Positions 22,286 to 32,794 of a stretch of DNA of 64,000 nt are shown here, piece by piece; position 1 is the stretch's first letter, and every line of letters begins with the position of its first letter. Source of the stretch: Stenogyne calaminthoides (Eukaryota; Streptophyta; Magnoliopsida; Lamiales; Lamiaceae); assembly GCA_037126765.1 (NCBI GenBank), contig JBBCBC010000017.1, positions 20,575,916 through 20,639,915 of the forward strand, in the 5' to 3' direction. Below the pieces are notes generated by a model, which worked only from the letters and a program-made list of their open reading frames with translations, had not been told where the DNA came from and ran no database searches. Position numbers and translations under genes: made by a program.

Positions 22286-23889
22286 TGTTAGTGTTAGTGT
22301 CCTAGAGAAATCTATTGTAAGGACATAATACTCGATGATATTCAGTTTGATTTAATATTACAGTTCATTTAATATTAATGTATGGCAATACACCTGTTTG
22401 AATATTATGTTTGATTGTTTGCATTTATTCATGCAAGTGTTCCCATGAGTCATTGCTGTCATTGAGGTTGTGAGAGCTCAGATGAATTAAGCGTGATTCT
22501 CAAATGGCCCCGATCAAGGATCACCAAGAATGGGATATTGATGATGCAATTGAGATTGGTGTGCGATCTGCATCATACTCTTAGAGAGTGTAGTATGATC
22601 TCACTTACTACGAGATACTAGGTATCTCATGATGGATGCACAAATACCTTAGAGGGTATTGGTATACCCATCCGAGAACCGTTTGATGTAGTTCCACTAT
22701 ATGTGTCTACGGGTGTCTCGGTTAGTGGGAGCGATGCGATACTCCTTTGACTTGAGGTCAATACGCACGACATGTGTGGAGTGATGAACTTTGACCATGA
22801 CCAGTGCTTGCACCCTTCCATGGGTAGATACGGCTTGGATTGGGTTCATCACGAAGTGCATGTGCGTGGTAGTTGAGCCAAGAAAATGATTCATTCCTCA
22901 AAGTGGATTTAGAGAGAATACTCATCTTCTCATCATAATTGGATCAAAGTCATCGGCCGATGCACGTCAACTTAGACTTTGTAGCTAAGTGTGATATACA
23001 TGATCAATTGGTGATTAGAGATAATATGATTAAGTTATTTGAATAGACATGTCATCATGTTCAAGACTTAATCGAGTATTCGCGAATGAAAAGAGGAAAT
23101 CGTAATAGCCCATATTTCAGTTACAGGTAGTTGCACATTTCCTCGCAACGTACCTCATATATTGAGAATGTCTGATTTATTGTCTAGGGTTCAATTAAGA
23201 CCGTTAGTTTGACTAATCACTCGATATATGAAGGCCTATGGGTCACACAACAAGAAATGGTTGTTTACTAATTATAGTTGGTTGATTAAATATTAAATTA
23301 GATTTAATATTTAATTTATGGAGAAGTAATTAATAATAGATTAATTTGAAATTAATTATTATTAATGTTTAATTAAATTGGATTTAATTAAATAAGAATT
23401 CACAATAATAATATTTGGAATATTATTGCAGGATTTAATATATATGAAAATAAATCATAGAGATTTGTCATATATGGAATTTAAATCCGTAGAGATTTTA
23501 TATGTGGGAAATAAATCTAAGAGATTTATTTATATAAAGATTAGGGATTTTATTTCCCAATCAGGTTAGCAAGAGATTTAAGCTAGACCTCTCCTATATA
23601 TATGAGCTATTGGGAATTCATAATACGTGAGTTCATATTTTCTCCATAAAATCTCTAAATTAGAATTTTCCTAGCAAATTCATCTCAGGGATTCAATGCT
23701 GACAGATATGTGCAGATTAGTAAACGATTGTTACGTGGATACCATAGTTGAGGAATCCGTGTACGAATTGCTGTAAGAATTATATTTACGTTTACTCGTA
23801 TTTAATTATGCAATTAACTGTTCGTTGTTGGTGAACTTTAATTTCCGCTGCTCATGTATTACGTGTTTACGTGCCTCTAAATTCCAACA
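22286..23889 (+). repeat. 3' LTR of Copia C
   Basis: Begins TGTTAGTG after the polypurine tract. An end at CCAACA (23889) is inferred from the TG...CA rule, giving about 1600 bp. A TATA-like CTATATATAT lies near 23592, and the sequence is strongly AT-rich from 23270 to 23560. No 5' LTR is in the window for comparison, so the right boundary is uncertain. An alternative is a single LTR of about 3 kb ending at 29601. Confidence 0.6.
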
Positions 23890-24211
23890 TTATGTTGGGA
23901 AGAGAATCAATGAGATTCAATACCTTATATCTTGGGCAATGTTATTGGTTACACGACGATTGCTAAGATTTAATACGGTGAAACGTTTGCACGTACGTCT
24001 TGTTTGATTTTTCTCCTTGGGAGGCTAAGAAGTTTTATCATACTAAATCTTGCAAGTGGAATTAGTTTCCGGTATGGATAATAATGTTGAGTCATTCCTT
24101 GACCAAGAAAAAAGATGTTAATTAATATGAAGTTATTTCAGTGGCCTAAATTAATTAATGGACTGGATAATCTTAAACATGGGAAATAATAACCGGGAGC
24201 CATATTAACAG

Positions 24212-25400
24212 TGTTGGTCCCGAAAAACCCGATTTAAAACTCGTAAAATCTCAATGGGAGGTGACTTAAATTTTTGCTTCGAATGTGTTATGCAGATTTG
24301 CTAAAGCATGTATGACAGTTAATATGAAAGCAAGTAAGAACACAAGTATTTTTATAGTGGTTCGGAGTCCAACTCCTACATCCACTCTTCCCTTCATGGG
24401 GCACCAACTAAACCAACAGATTTTTATGGAGCTCTCACTCAACGGGACTTATCTCCCTCACGGGATCGCCTATAAACTACCTCACTTAACCACTAATTTT
24501 CTTTCTCAAGAAAGGGTTTGGGTTTGGTGTTATTTCCAACTAGATGAGATTTTCCCTTACATTGTTTTAGCCTTTATGCTAAGGATGGAAAAATCTCTCT
24601 AAGCTTATGATATGGCATTTTTGCTTAGATACAATGAAGAACACTCTTGGGTAAATTTGGATATGTCATGCTCTGTGTTCTTGAATGGAGATGCTTGAAT
24701 ATTTGGCTTTAATCTTCACTTTGCAGCATCCTCCATTATCTTCTTTTGAAGATAGTGCAATGTATTTATACTGTGGATTTGAATATTACCGTTGGAGAGT
24801 AAATTCAAATCCATACTAATAGTCTTCCAGCTTTTCTTTGTCCTTTTGCACTGTTGTTTGCAGCTTTATGTCACATACATATATGTGTTGTCATCTTCTC
24901 ATTGGACAACTTTTTGTGTGTCTAACGATGTCGATTTCAAATTTCGACATCGTTTCATCTCTTCTGATTCTGGTCACATGATTTCTGGTCGCAGATTTTC
25001 GGTCACTGATCGTCGACTTTTTCATCAGATCGGACAAGACAAAGCAGATCAGTTCAGATCAGATCTCGATCAGATCAAGAAATCGCATCGTAAAAATCGC
25101 TGATAAAGAACTATATCAAGAATTTCTGAAGATTGCATAAGATTACATCAAGAAATCGCTATAAAGAAATCGCACGACAAGTCGGGTTTACACGCCGATT
25201 AACTCGAAATCATCCTTCTCATCTGATCTCGACTTTCGCGTCATAGTCTCGGCTCGATCTCGATCATCTTCGTCTGATTTCATGAGTTCCCCCTTAACTT
25301 GTTCTCTCGTTCCCCCTCAACTTGTTATCTGTAGATTAACTTAAATAACACAAGTTGATAATGTGTTGGCATAATTCATCAAAACTAAAATATCCCAACA
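24212..25400 (-). repeat. LTR 1 of element F
   Basis: 1189 bp, TGTTGGTCCC to TATCCCAACA on the plus strand. TATAAATA box (minus strand) at 24763-24770 and CTCCAACGG at 24789-24797, 18 bp apart. It holds one copy of the 51-57-bp minisatellite unit, against three in LTRs 2 and 3. Leader hairpin GGAG-TTGGA-CTCC (minus strand) at 24364-24376. Confidence 0.88.
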
Positions 25401-25657
25401 ATTTCCCTCTTTTTGATAATGATGCCAAAACTAACTAACAAAAAAAAATATACGAGAAAAACGGTGTTAGTTAAACAAGTGAAATGATGAAGAATGTTGT
25501 ATGCATTTAAAAAAAATGATGAGAAGATGATTATCAACCTCCATGAATTTTATAAAATTTATGCATTTTAAACTAAATGGGTTTTAAAAATTAAAGATCA
25601 GTTCAGGTGGTCACATTAAAAGCTTGTGAACTTTTGAACTCCTGCTCTGATACCACT
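25401..25657 (-). other. internal segment 1 of element F with PBS and polypurine tract
   Basis: On the minus strand, the PBS TGGTATCAGAGCA is at 25643-25655 and a polypurine tract AAAAAGAGGGAAAT is at 25401-25414. The rest is AT-rich, with no coding frame. Confidence 0.85.
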
Positions 25658-26985
25658 TGTTGGTCCCGAAAAACCCGATTTAAAACTCGTAAAATCTCAA
25701 TGGGAGGTGACTTAAATTTTTGCTTCGAATGTGTTATGCAGATTTGCTAAAGTATGTATGACAGTTAATATGAAAACAAGTAAGAACATAAGTATTTTTA
25801 TAGTGGTTCGGAGTCAAACTCCTACATCCACTCTTCCCTTCATGGGGCACCAACTAAACCAACAGATATTTATGGAGCTCTCACTCAACGGGACTTATCT
25901 CCCTCACGGGATCGCCTATAGATGTTTAATGAGTTCTCACTTTCACGGGACTTATCTCCCTCACGGGATCGCCTATAGATGTTTAATGAGTTCTCACTCT
26001 CTCGGGACTTATCTCCCTCACGGGATCGCCTATAAACTACCTCACTTAACCACTAATTTTCTTTCTCAAGAAAGGGTTTGGGTTTGGTGTTATTTCAAAC
26101 TAGGTGAGATTTTCCCTTACATTGTTTTAGTCTTTATGGTAAGGATGGGAAAATCTCTCTAAGCTTATGATATAGGATTTTTGCTTAGATACAATGAAGA
26201 ACACTCCTGGGTAAATTTGGATATGTAATGCTCTGTGTTCTTGAATGGATATGCTTGAATATTTGGCTTTAATCTTCACTTTGCAGCATCCTCCATTATC
26301 TTCTTTTGAAGATAGTGCAATGTATTTATAGTGTGGATTTGAATATTACCGTTAGAGAGTAAATTCAAATCCATACTAATAGTCTTCCAGCTTTTCTTTG
26401 TCCTTCTGCACTGTTGTTTGCAGCTTTATGTCACATCCATATATGTGTTGTCATCTCCTCATTGGACAGCTTTTTGTGTGTCTAACGGATCTGATTTATT
26501 TCGCGATTCATTGTTCATCTCCTCCGATTACGGTCACCGATTTACGGTCGCAGATTTTGTTACTTTGATCGATCGTCGGCTCGACGATCGGATAGCAGAA
26601 TCAGTCAAGTCAAGATTCGATCGATCAAGAAAGCTGATTTAAAATCTGATAAAGCGCGCGACAAGAACTACTACGAAGATCGCTACGATGAATCGCATCA
26701 ACAAAGCGCTAAGATGGCGATAAAGATCGCTAAAGAAATCGCATCGTAAAACTACACGGCGGTCGGTTTACGACGTCGATTAACTTCAAAACTCATCATT
26801 CTCATCTAATCTCGATCAGCCTCGTCTGCAGTCTCGTCTGATCTCGATCATCTTCGTCTCATTTCATGAGTTCCCCCTTAACTTGTTCTCTCATTCCCCC
26901 CTCAACTTGTTATCTATAGATTAACTTAAATAACACAAGTTGATAATATTTTGGCGTAATTCATCAAAACTAAAATATCCCAACA
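25658..26985 (-). repeat. LTR 2 of element F
   Basis: 1328 bp. Same as LTR 1 in its left two thirds but with three minisatellite units (about 25885-26040) and a strongly divergent stretch near 26490-26800. Confidence 0.87.
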
Positions 26986-27241
26986 ATTTCCCCCTTTTTG
27001 ATAATAATGCCAAAACTAACTAACAAAAAAAATATACGAGAAAAATGGTGTTAGTTAAACAAGTGAAATGATGAAGAATGTTGTATGCATTTAAAAAAAA
27101 TGATGAGAAGATGATTATCAACCTCCATAAATTTTATAAAATTTATGCATTTTAAACTAAATGGGTTTTAAAAATAAAAGATCAGTTCAGGTTGTCACAT
27201 TAAAATCTTGTGAACTTTTGAACTCCTGCTCTGATACCACT
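26986..27241 (-). other. internal segment 2 of element F with PBS and polypurine tract
   Basis: Nearly identical to internal segment 1. PBS on the minus strand at 27227-27239; polypurine tract AAAAAGGGGGAAAT at 26986-26999. Confidence 0.85.
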
Positions 27242-28537
27242 TGTTGGTCCCTAAAAACCCTATTTAAAACTCGTAAAATCTCAATGGGAGGTGACTTAAA
27301 TTTTTGCTTCGAATGTGTTATGCAGATTTGCTAAAGCATGTATGACAGTTAATATGAAAGCAAGTAAGAACACAAGTATTTTTATAGTGGTTCGGAGTCC
27401 AACTCCTACATCCACTCTTCCCTTCATGGGGCACCAACTAAACCAACAGATATTTATGGAGCTCTCACTCAACGGGACTTATCTCCCTCACGGGATCGCC
27501 TATAGATGTTTAATGAGTTCTCACTCTCACGGGACTTATCTCCCTCACGGGATTGCCTATAGATGTTTAATGAGTTCTCACTCTCTCGGGACTTATCTCC
27601 CTCACGGGATCGTCTATAAACTACCTCACTTAACCACTAATTTTCTTTCTCAAGAAAGGGTTTGGGTTTGGTGTTATTTCCAACTAGGTGAGATTTTCCC
27701 TTACATTGTTTTAGCCTTTATGCTAAGGATGGGAAAATCTCTCTAAGCTTATGATATGACATTTTTGCTTAGATACAATGAAGAACACTCTTGGATAAAT
27801 TTGGATATGTAATGCTCTGTGTTCTTGAATGGAGATGCTTGAATATTTGGCTTTAATCTTCACTTTGCAGCATCCTCCATTATCTTCTTTTGAAGATAGT
27901 GCTATGTATTTATAGTGTGGATTTGAATATTACCGTTGGAGAGTAAATTCAAATCCATACTAATAGTCTTCCAGCTTTTCTTTGTCCTTTTGCACTGTTG
28001 TTTGCAGCTTTATGTCACATCCATATATGTGTTGTCATCTTCTCATTGGACAGCTTTTTGTGTGTCTAACGGATCTGATTTCAAAGCCGACATCTTTGTT
28101 CATCTCTTCGATTCGTCACTGATTTTGGGTCGCCGATTCGATCGGTGATTTGATCGATCAAAGACAAAGCAGACAGTCCGCATCGCGATCTGGATCGCAT
28201 CAGAAATCGTGATCGGGAAAAGCTAAGAACTGTGATCAAGAAACTGCTATAAAGATTACATCAAGAAACCCCATAAAGACTGCTACTGAAGAACTGCATC
28301 AAAAATCGCACGGCAGTCGGGTTCGTGACGTCGCTTAACTCGAACTCATCCTTCTCATCTGATCTCGATCAGCCTCGTCTGCAGTCTCGTATGATCTCGA
28401 TCATCTTCGTCTGATTTCATGAGTTCCCCCTTAACTTGTTCACTCGTTCCCTCTCAACTTGTTATCTGTAGATTAACTTAAATTACACAAGTTGATAATG
28501 TTTTGGCATAATTCATCAAAACTAAAATATCCCAACA
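27242..28537 (-). repeat. LTR 3 of element F
   Basis: 1296 bp, three minisatellite units (about 27470-27620). It ends TATCCCAACA before the AACAG duplication. Divergence from LTRs 1 and 2 is concentrated at 28080-28330. Confidence 0.87.
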
Positions 28538-29601
28538 AACAGTAATATGGGTTAAGATGGATAGTGCAATATTAATTATGTAGTGGGATTAATTAATATT
28601 TATGGGCTTGGATAATATTGTGGCTCAATATTGATAATTCAAGGTCCATTGGAAGGTCCAATCTTAATTCTCCTAAAGGCCCCTCAAGTAGCCCAAAGAT
28701 AAAGTCCAATAATTGAAAAAAGTATTTAAAATAAAAATAAATTGTAGTTGCCTATTTTTTCCTATAATTTTCAAAATTAATAAATAAAAAGGGGAGAAAG
28801 ATTTTCTTTGAATTTTGTTATGGAATGAAGATAAGTATTCTTGGAATACAAGACTATCTCATTAAATTCAAGAAATCTCCCACTTGGTTATTTATTGGGG
28901 TTTTTCGAAAATTTTGAATAAATAAGGGAATGAAAGATTTTCTTGAAAAGATATTATGGAAGATATGTATTCTTGGAATACAAGAATATCTCATACATTC
29001 AAGAAGATCCAAATATTGGATTCCTACTCCCTTATTTTTCAAAAAATCCATAATATAAGGAGGTGGGATTTTTTTGGAATATTTTAATTATGGAGAAAAG
29101 AATATATAGGATATATTCAAGATTTCTTGGAGATCAAGAAAAAGATTTTCCCATCTTATTCCTACACAAAAAATCGGCCACCACCCTATGTATAAATAGG
29201 GGATTAATTTTTCATCCCCAGGGCAATTCCATGTGTTGGAAAAATTAGAAATCCACAAAGGTGGTGCAACATAATTTTATTTTCCCTTTTGTTAATTGTT
29301 CACGAGCATCCTACCACCGGATTGTTGGACAAGGACGAGGGAATACTTGAGAAGGTTTTTTGGTGTGTTTGTGTGAACGATATCCATCTTCTCAACGGTT
29401 GTCACTCTGAGAGGTTAGTTCACGTAAACTCCTAGCAATTCCGCATGCGTAGGATTTATGTGACGAATTTGTATGCATGATTTGTTGTTGATTTATTATT
29501 TGAATTAATATAGGATTAATTCATGCTAGTAATAATTGTTAGAATTAAATTTGTATTTAAATATTCATCCCGAATAGATCCGGGCAATTAATTCCCCAAC
29601 A

Positions 29602-30400
29602 ATAGACACTTGTAGAAAAAGCATCATCCCAATGGATTAGTGGGATATGTGAGTGAGAGAGCATAGCTAGAGCATGTTCAACTATGTGTCTGTGCTTTCT
29701 TTCTGCTATGCCATTTTGTTGGGGTGTGTATGGACATGAAATCTGGTGAATTATACCAGAATCATTGAATATGGATATCAGAGGTTTAAACTCAGTTCCT
29801 CCATCAGTTTGCATGATTTTAATCTTCTTGTTAAACTGAGTTTCAACCAGAGATTTAAAATGAATGAAAGCATTGATTACATCAGACTTCAATTTTAGAA
29901 AATATAAGCCATGTGTATTTAGAGAAAGCATCAATGAAATTTATATAATATCTGAAACCATTAGTAGATACAATAGATGCTGGACCCCATAGGTCAGAAT
30001 GTGTCAAAGAGAAAGGCTCATCTACAGTAGTTTCAGAAAGAGGAAAAGGGAATTTATGGCATTTAGCCTTCATACAAGCAGTGCAAAGAAAACTAGTAGC
30101 ATCATCAACATAAGAGATATGATGACTTGACAATGCTTTCTTGGTGAATAGATAGGATGGATGTCAAAGACACTTATGCCATAGACTAAGAGGTGAACTT
30201 CTGGAAACAGCAGAAACAACAGAAACAATAGCAGTGTTGACTTGATTTTGTGAGAGTTTTGATGTGTGGTGGATGGAAGTGGTGTTGATGAAGTGATCAA
30301 GCTGAATTTGTAAAGGTCATGATTAAGAGCCCCTTGCAGAAGAACTTGATGGGTGGTTTGATCCTTCACAAGATAGTATGAAGGGTGAAACTCAAAATAC
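29602..30400 (-). pseudogene. protease end, pre-integrase and integrase of Copia G
   Basis: Reading down from 30400: the end of the protease (Y-F-E-F-H-P and L-V-K-D motifs), then the pre-integrase motif in a shifted frame, then frame 30133-29882 with C-T-A-C-M-K-A-K-C and the first catalytic Asp in H-S-D-L-W-G-P. Frame 29934-29557 follows with T-D-G-G-T-E-F and P-Q-Q-N-G-I-A-E-R-K-H-R. The triad residues remain, but at least two frameshifts separate them, and coding stops at 29602 inside the integrase. Confidence 0.82.
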
Positions 30401-30405
30401 ACATG

Positions 30406-32434
30406 TGTAGGTCCCGGTGAAAACGAGTCTTACACGTGTATGGGGGGGAATACACGTGTTCAGTATTTTTAAAACTTTTTCTTACTGAGGTCAGCTTGGG
30501 TCAGATAATCCTGAAGGTTAGGTTCTGAGAAGCACAGATCGCTCTGAGTCAAAGTTCATCGAGGCGAGTGATCCCGAGCCGCTTTCAGATACCTCGAGAT
30601 AATCCCAAACCGAGTCCTCGAGTGTCGGAGATCCTGAGTTGCTTGGATCGGATAACTAACTTTATGAATCCTCGGGAAGAGAGTTCGGTTTGGTAACTAT
30701 CTGTTCTAGCTACTCAGTCGTGCGGAATGGTTGGCCCTTAGTTTATACTCGTTTTAAGCTTTGCTGAAAACCTTCCCCTTATGAAATAGTGATTAGGCTG
30801 TGATTCACTTATGCAACTTCAGTGGGTTGATTCCAACCGCATATCGATTGAAAAGTATGCTTTTAAATCAAGTTAATGCAATGATTAAGCACCGGATAAT
30901 GAAAGCAATAAAGAACACAAGCAGCTTATAGTGGTTCAGAGACTCAAGCTCCTACATCCACTCTCCCTGACTCTTCAGAGAAATTCACTATCAACTTCTG
31001 AGCTTTCTAACTACCTCGTAGTTTACTTACTCAACTTCGCCCCGAAGTTTTCGACTACTCCACGTAGTTTACTTACTCAACCCGACCTTGAGTTTTAGAC
31101 TACCTCCGTAGTTTACTTACTCAATCACACACAAGCTTTTCGGACTACCCCCGTAGCTTACTAACTTCTCCCTAGAGTTTTTCGACTACTCTGCGTAGTT
31201 TACTAACTCTTTACAACACTACTCACCAACAAACACACTCCAACTACCTTCTCAAGGGTTTGGGGTTTCTTGGTTGGTTTCCAACTAGGATGAGATATCC
31301 TTTACAATGAAGCACAATGCAAAGGGTTAGGATATCTCGACTAAGCTTTGGATAAATCTTATCAAGCTAGGCTTAGTCAAGTGAGCTCTCTTCAATATAG
31401 AAGCACTTGGGAAATTCAAGGTATTTGAAAGTGCTTTAACTTTTTTGCAAGAATAAGTTTGAGCTCTTGAGTTGCGTATAAATTTCCCGTAACCTTACAA
31501 TGTAGAGGGTCATCAGTATTTATAGGCATACACCAAGGTTACTCTTGAAAACTATCCGTTGGAGAGATAGCTTCGTGAGTTCCCTCTTATGGTGTGTGAG
31601 AAACGGCTATATTTAGAGTTTGACACTCCCTAACACGTTTTAGGCAATAGCCTTTCATGTAGCCCGGTCTTCACTTTTTTGCGATCTGGAACTTTTCGTA
31701 CATCCGACATCTTTTTTCGGCGGCTTGTCACCGTCGATTGTCAAGATGGGTATGTTGTCTCCCTCTTTTTGACTTTTTGTCTCCAGTAAAAGGTAGACAC
31801 TTTAAACGGCTCTTTTGGTTACAAACTCTGAGTTTGATATAACCTTAACAACACTTCTGACTTAGTTCCTTTTGTCTGCATTTGAATGTCTTGGCAATAT
31901 CTAACTTTCTAAGGCATCGCGTTTTTTCTCAAGATTGCATCCTTCAGATAGATATATTCGGTGCCTCGGAACATTCGGTGTTCATCTTGAGCATTCAAGA
32001 CATTATCGAAGAGTCTTGAAATTGCGTGCTTTCGAGATTAATGATCTTGAATACCCGATCTTGATCTTGTGTCTTGATTCTTCCGAGTCTTCGTGGTCTT
32101 CGAGTCGTCGAGGATCTTACGAGTCTTGATTTATCTTGGACCGATATATCGAGTCTTCATCTTTGAGTCTTCGGTTCTCGAGTTTTCATCTTTGAGTCTT
32201 GAGACTTCATTTCATCTTTGAAACTTCGGTATCTTGAAACATCTTGAGTTCTTGAGTCTTGTAACCTATCCCGAACTATATCTGCTGATTATACATTTTG
32301 CAGATAACATCCTGAATACTCTAAAAACTGAATCCTGACTCAACTATCAAGATCATTCTGAACATGTCATACTTTAGGGGTTTTGGGATCTTAATCAAAA
32401 TCATATAATCTTTTATTAAATTCATCTCCCAACA
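30406..32434 (-). repeat. 3' LTR of element H
   Basis: 2029 bp. TATAAATA (minus strand) at 31517-31524 with CTCCAACGG at 31556-31564. A tandem array of about 50-bp units containing GTAGTTTACTTACTCAAC lies at about 31010-31215. The 32030-32260 stretch is made of GAGTCTTNNN-type short repeats. Confidence 0.9.
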
Positions 32435-32449
32435 ATTTCCCCCTTTTTG
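32435..32449 (-). promoter_or_regulatory. polypurine tract of element H
   Basis: On the minus strand AAAAAGGGGGAAAT directly precedes TGTTGGGAG of the 3' LTR. Confidence 0.8.
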
Positions 32450-32794
32450 ATGATGCCAAAACCTATCTTGTTACAGACATATAACCTATACTCAGGTTTC
32501 AGTTTATCATATTACAAGATTGGTTATGTCTCTCAACAATTACTTCAGCAATGAATCTCTCAACAATTTCATCACCAAACAATAGTAATCAGGCATATCA
32601 AATAAGATAATGAGATATTATCTTTTGAGCATAATGATAAATCTTCATTGATGATAAGTGTACCATTACAGATTACAATGAATTTATCAAACAAAATCAA
32701 AAAGACAAAAATTTAAAGACTACAAAATCTTCTGAGTCTTCAGTCTTTAGTCTTCAGATTCGGCTCTTCAGTCTTCTGCTCTGTTTGCTTCATT

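Larger units (their letters stand above)
3854..23889 (+). mobile_element. Copia retrotransposon C (old, 5'-truncated, split by element D)
   Basis: Plus-strand copia remnant in two blocks, 3854-4685 and 19537-23889, separated by the complete element D and its GACCC duplication. When D and one copy of the duplication are disregarded, the frame continues across the junction from the pre-integrase domain into the integrase core, which shows one original element. The 5' LTR, PBS and most of gag are missing. Stops and frameshifts are frequent throughout, so it is much older than D. Confidence 0.85.
24212..28537 (-). mobile_element. non-coding tandem LTR element F (LTR-int-LTR-int-LTR)
   Basis: Three LTRs in the same (minus) orientation alternate with two internal segments of 257 and 256 bp that hold only a PBS, a polypurine tract and about 220 bp of filler. 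The whole is flanked by one 5-bp duplication, AACAG, at 24207-24211 and 28538-28542, so it behaves as a single insertion or as one insertion later enlarged by unequal exchange. Internal length fits a TRIM, while the LTRs (1.2-1.3 kb) are far longer than those of TRIMs. No frame encodes a recognisable protein. It is the same family as array I (47252-54855). Confidence 0.88.
23893..29601 (+). repeat. LTR E (solo or truncated), split by element F
   Basis: TGTTGGGAAG at 23893 and CCCCAACA at 29601 can frame an LTR of about 1380 bp once element F and one AACAG are disregarded (23893-24211 plus 28543-29601). The right half has a promoter-like TATAAATAGGGG near 29190 followed by a leader-like stretch. 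The right end cuts the integrase of element G exactly. No matching 5-bp duplication is seen (CATTA on the left, ATAGA on the right). It contains an imperfect repeat of a segment reading ATTCTTGGAATACAAGA (28838 and 28971). Confidence 0.5.

Noticed and set aside
22627..22894. Minus-strand frames within the 3' LTR of Copia C
   Set aside because: Non-coding LTR sequence; the two frames overlap each other and have no homology.
24285..27746. Frames starting M-L-C-R-F-A-K in element F
   Set aside because: They run antisense to the LTR and translate the minisatellite. No domain is seen, and length changes with repeat number.
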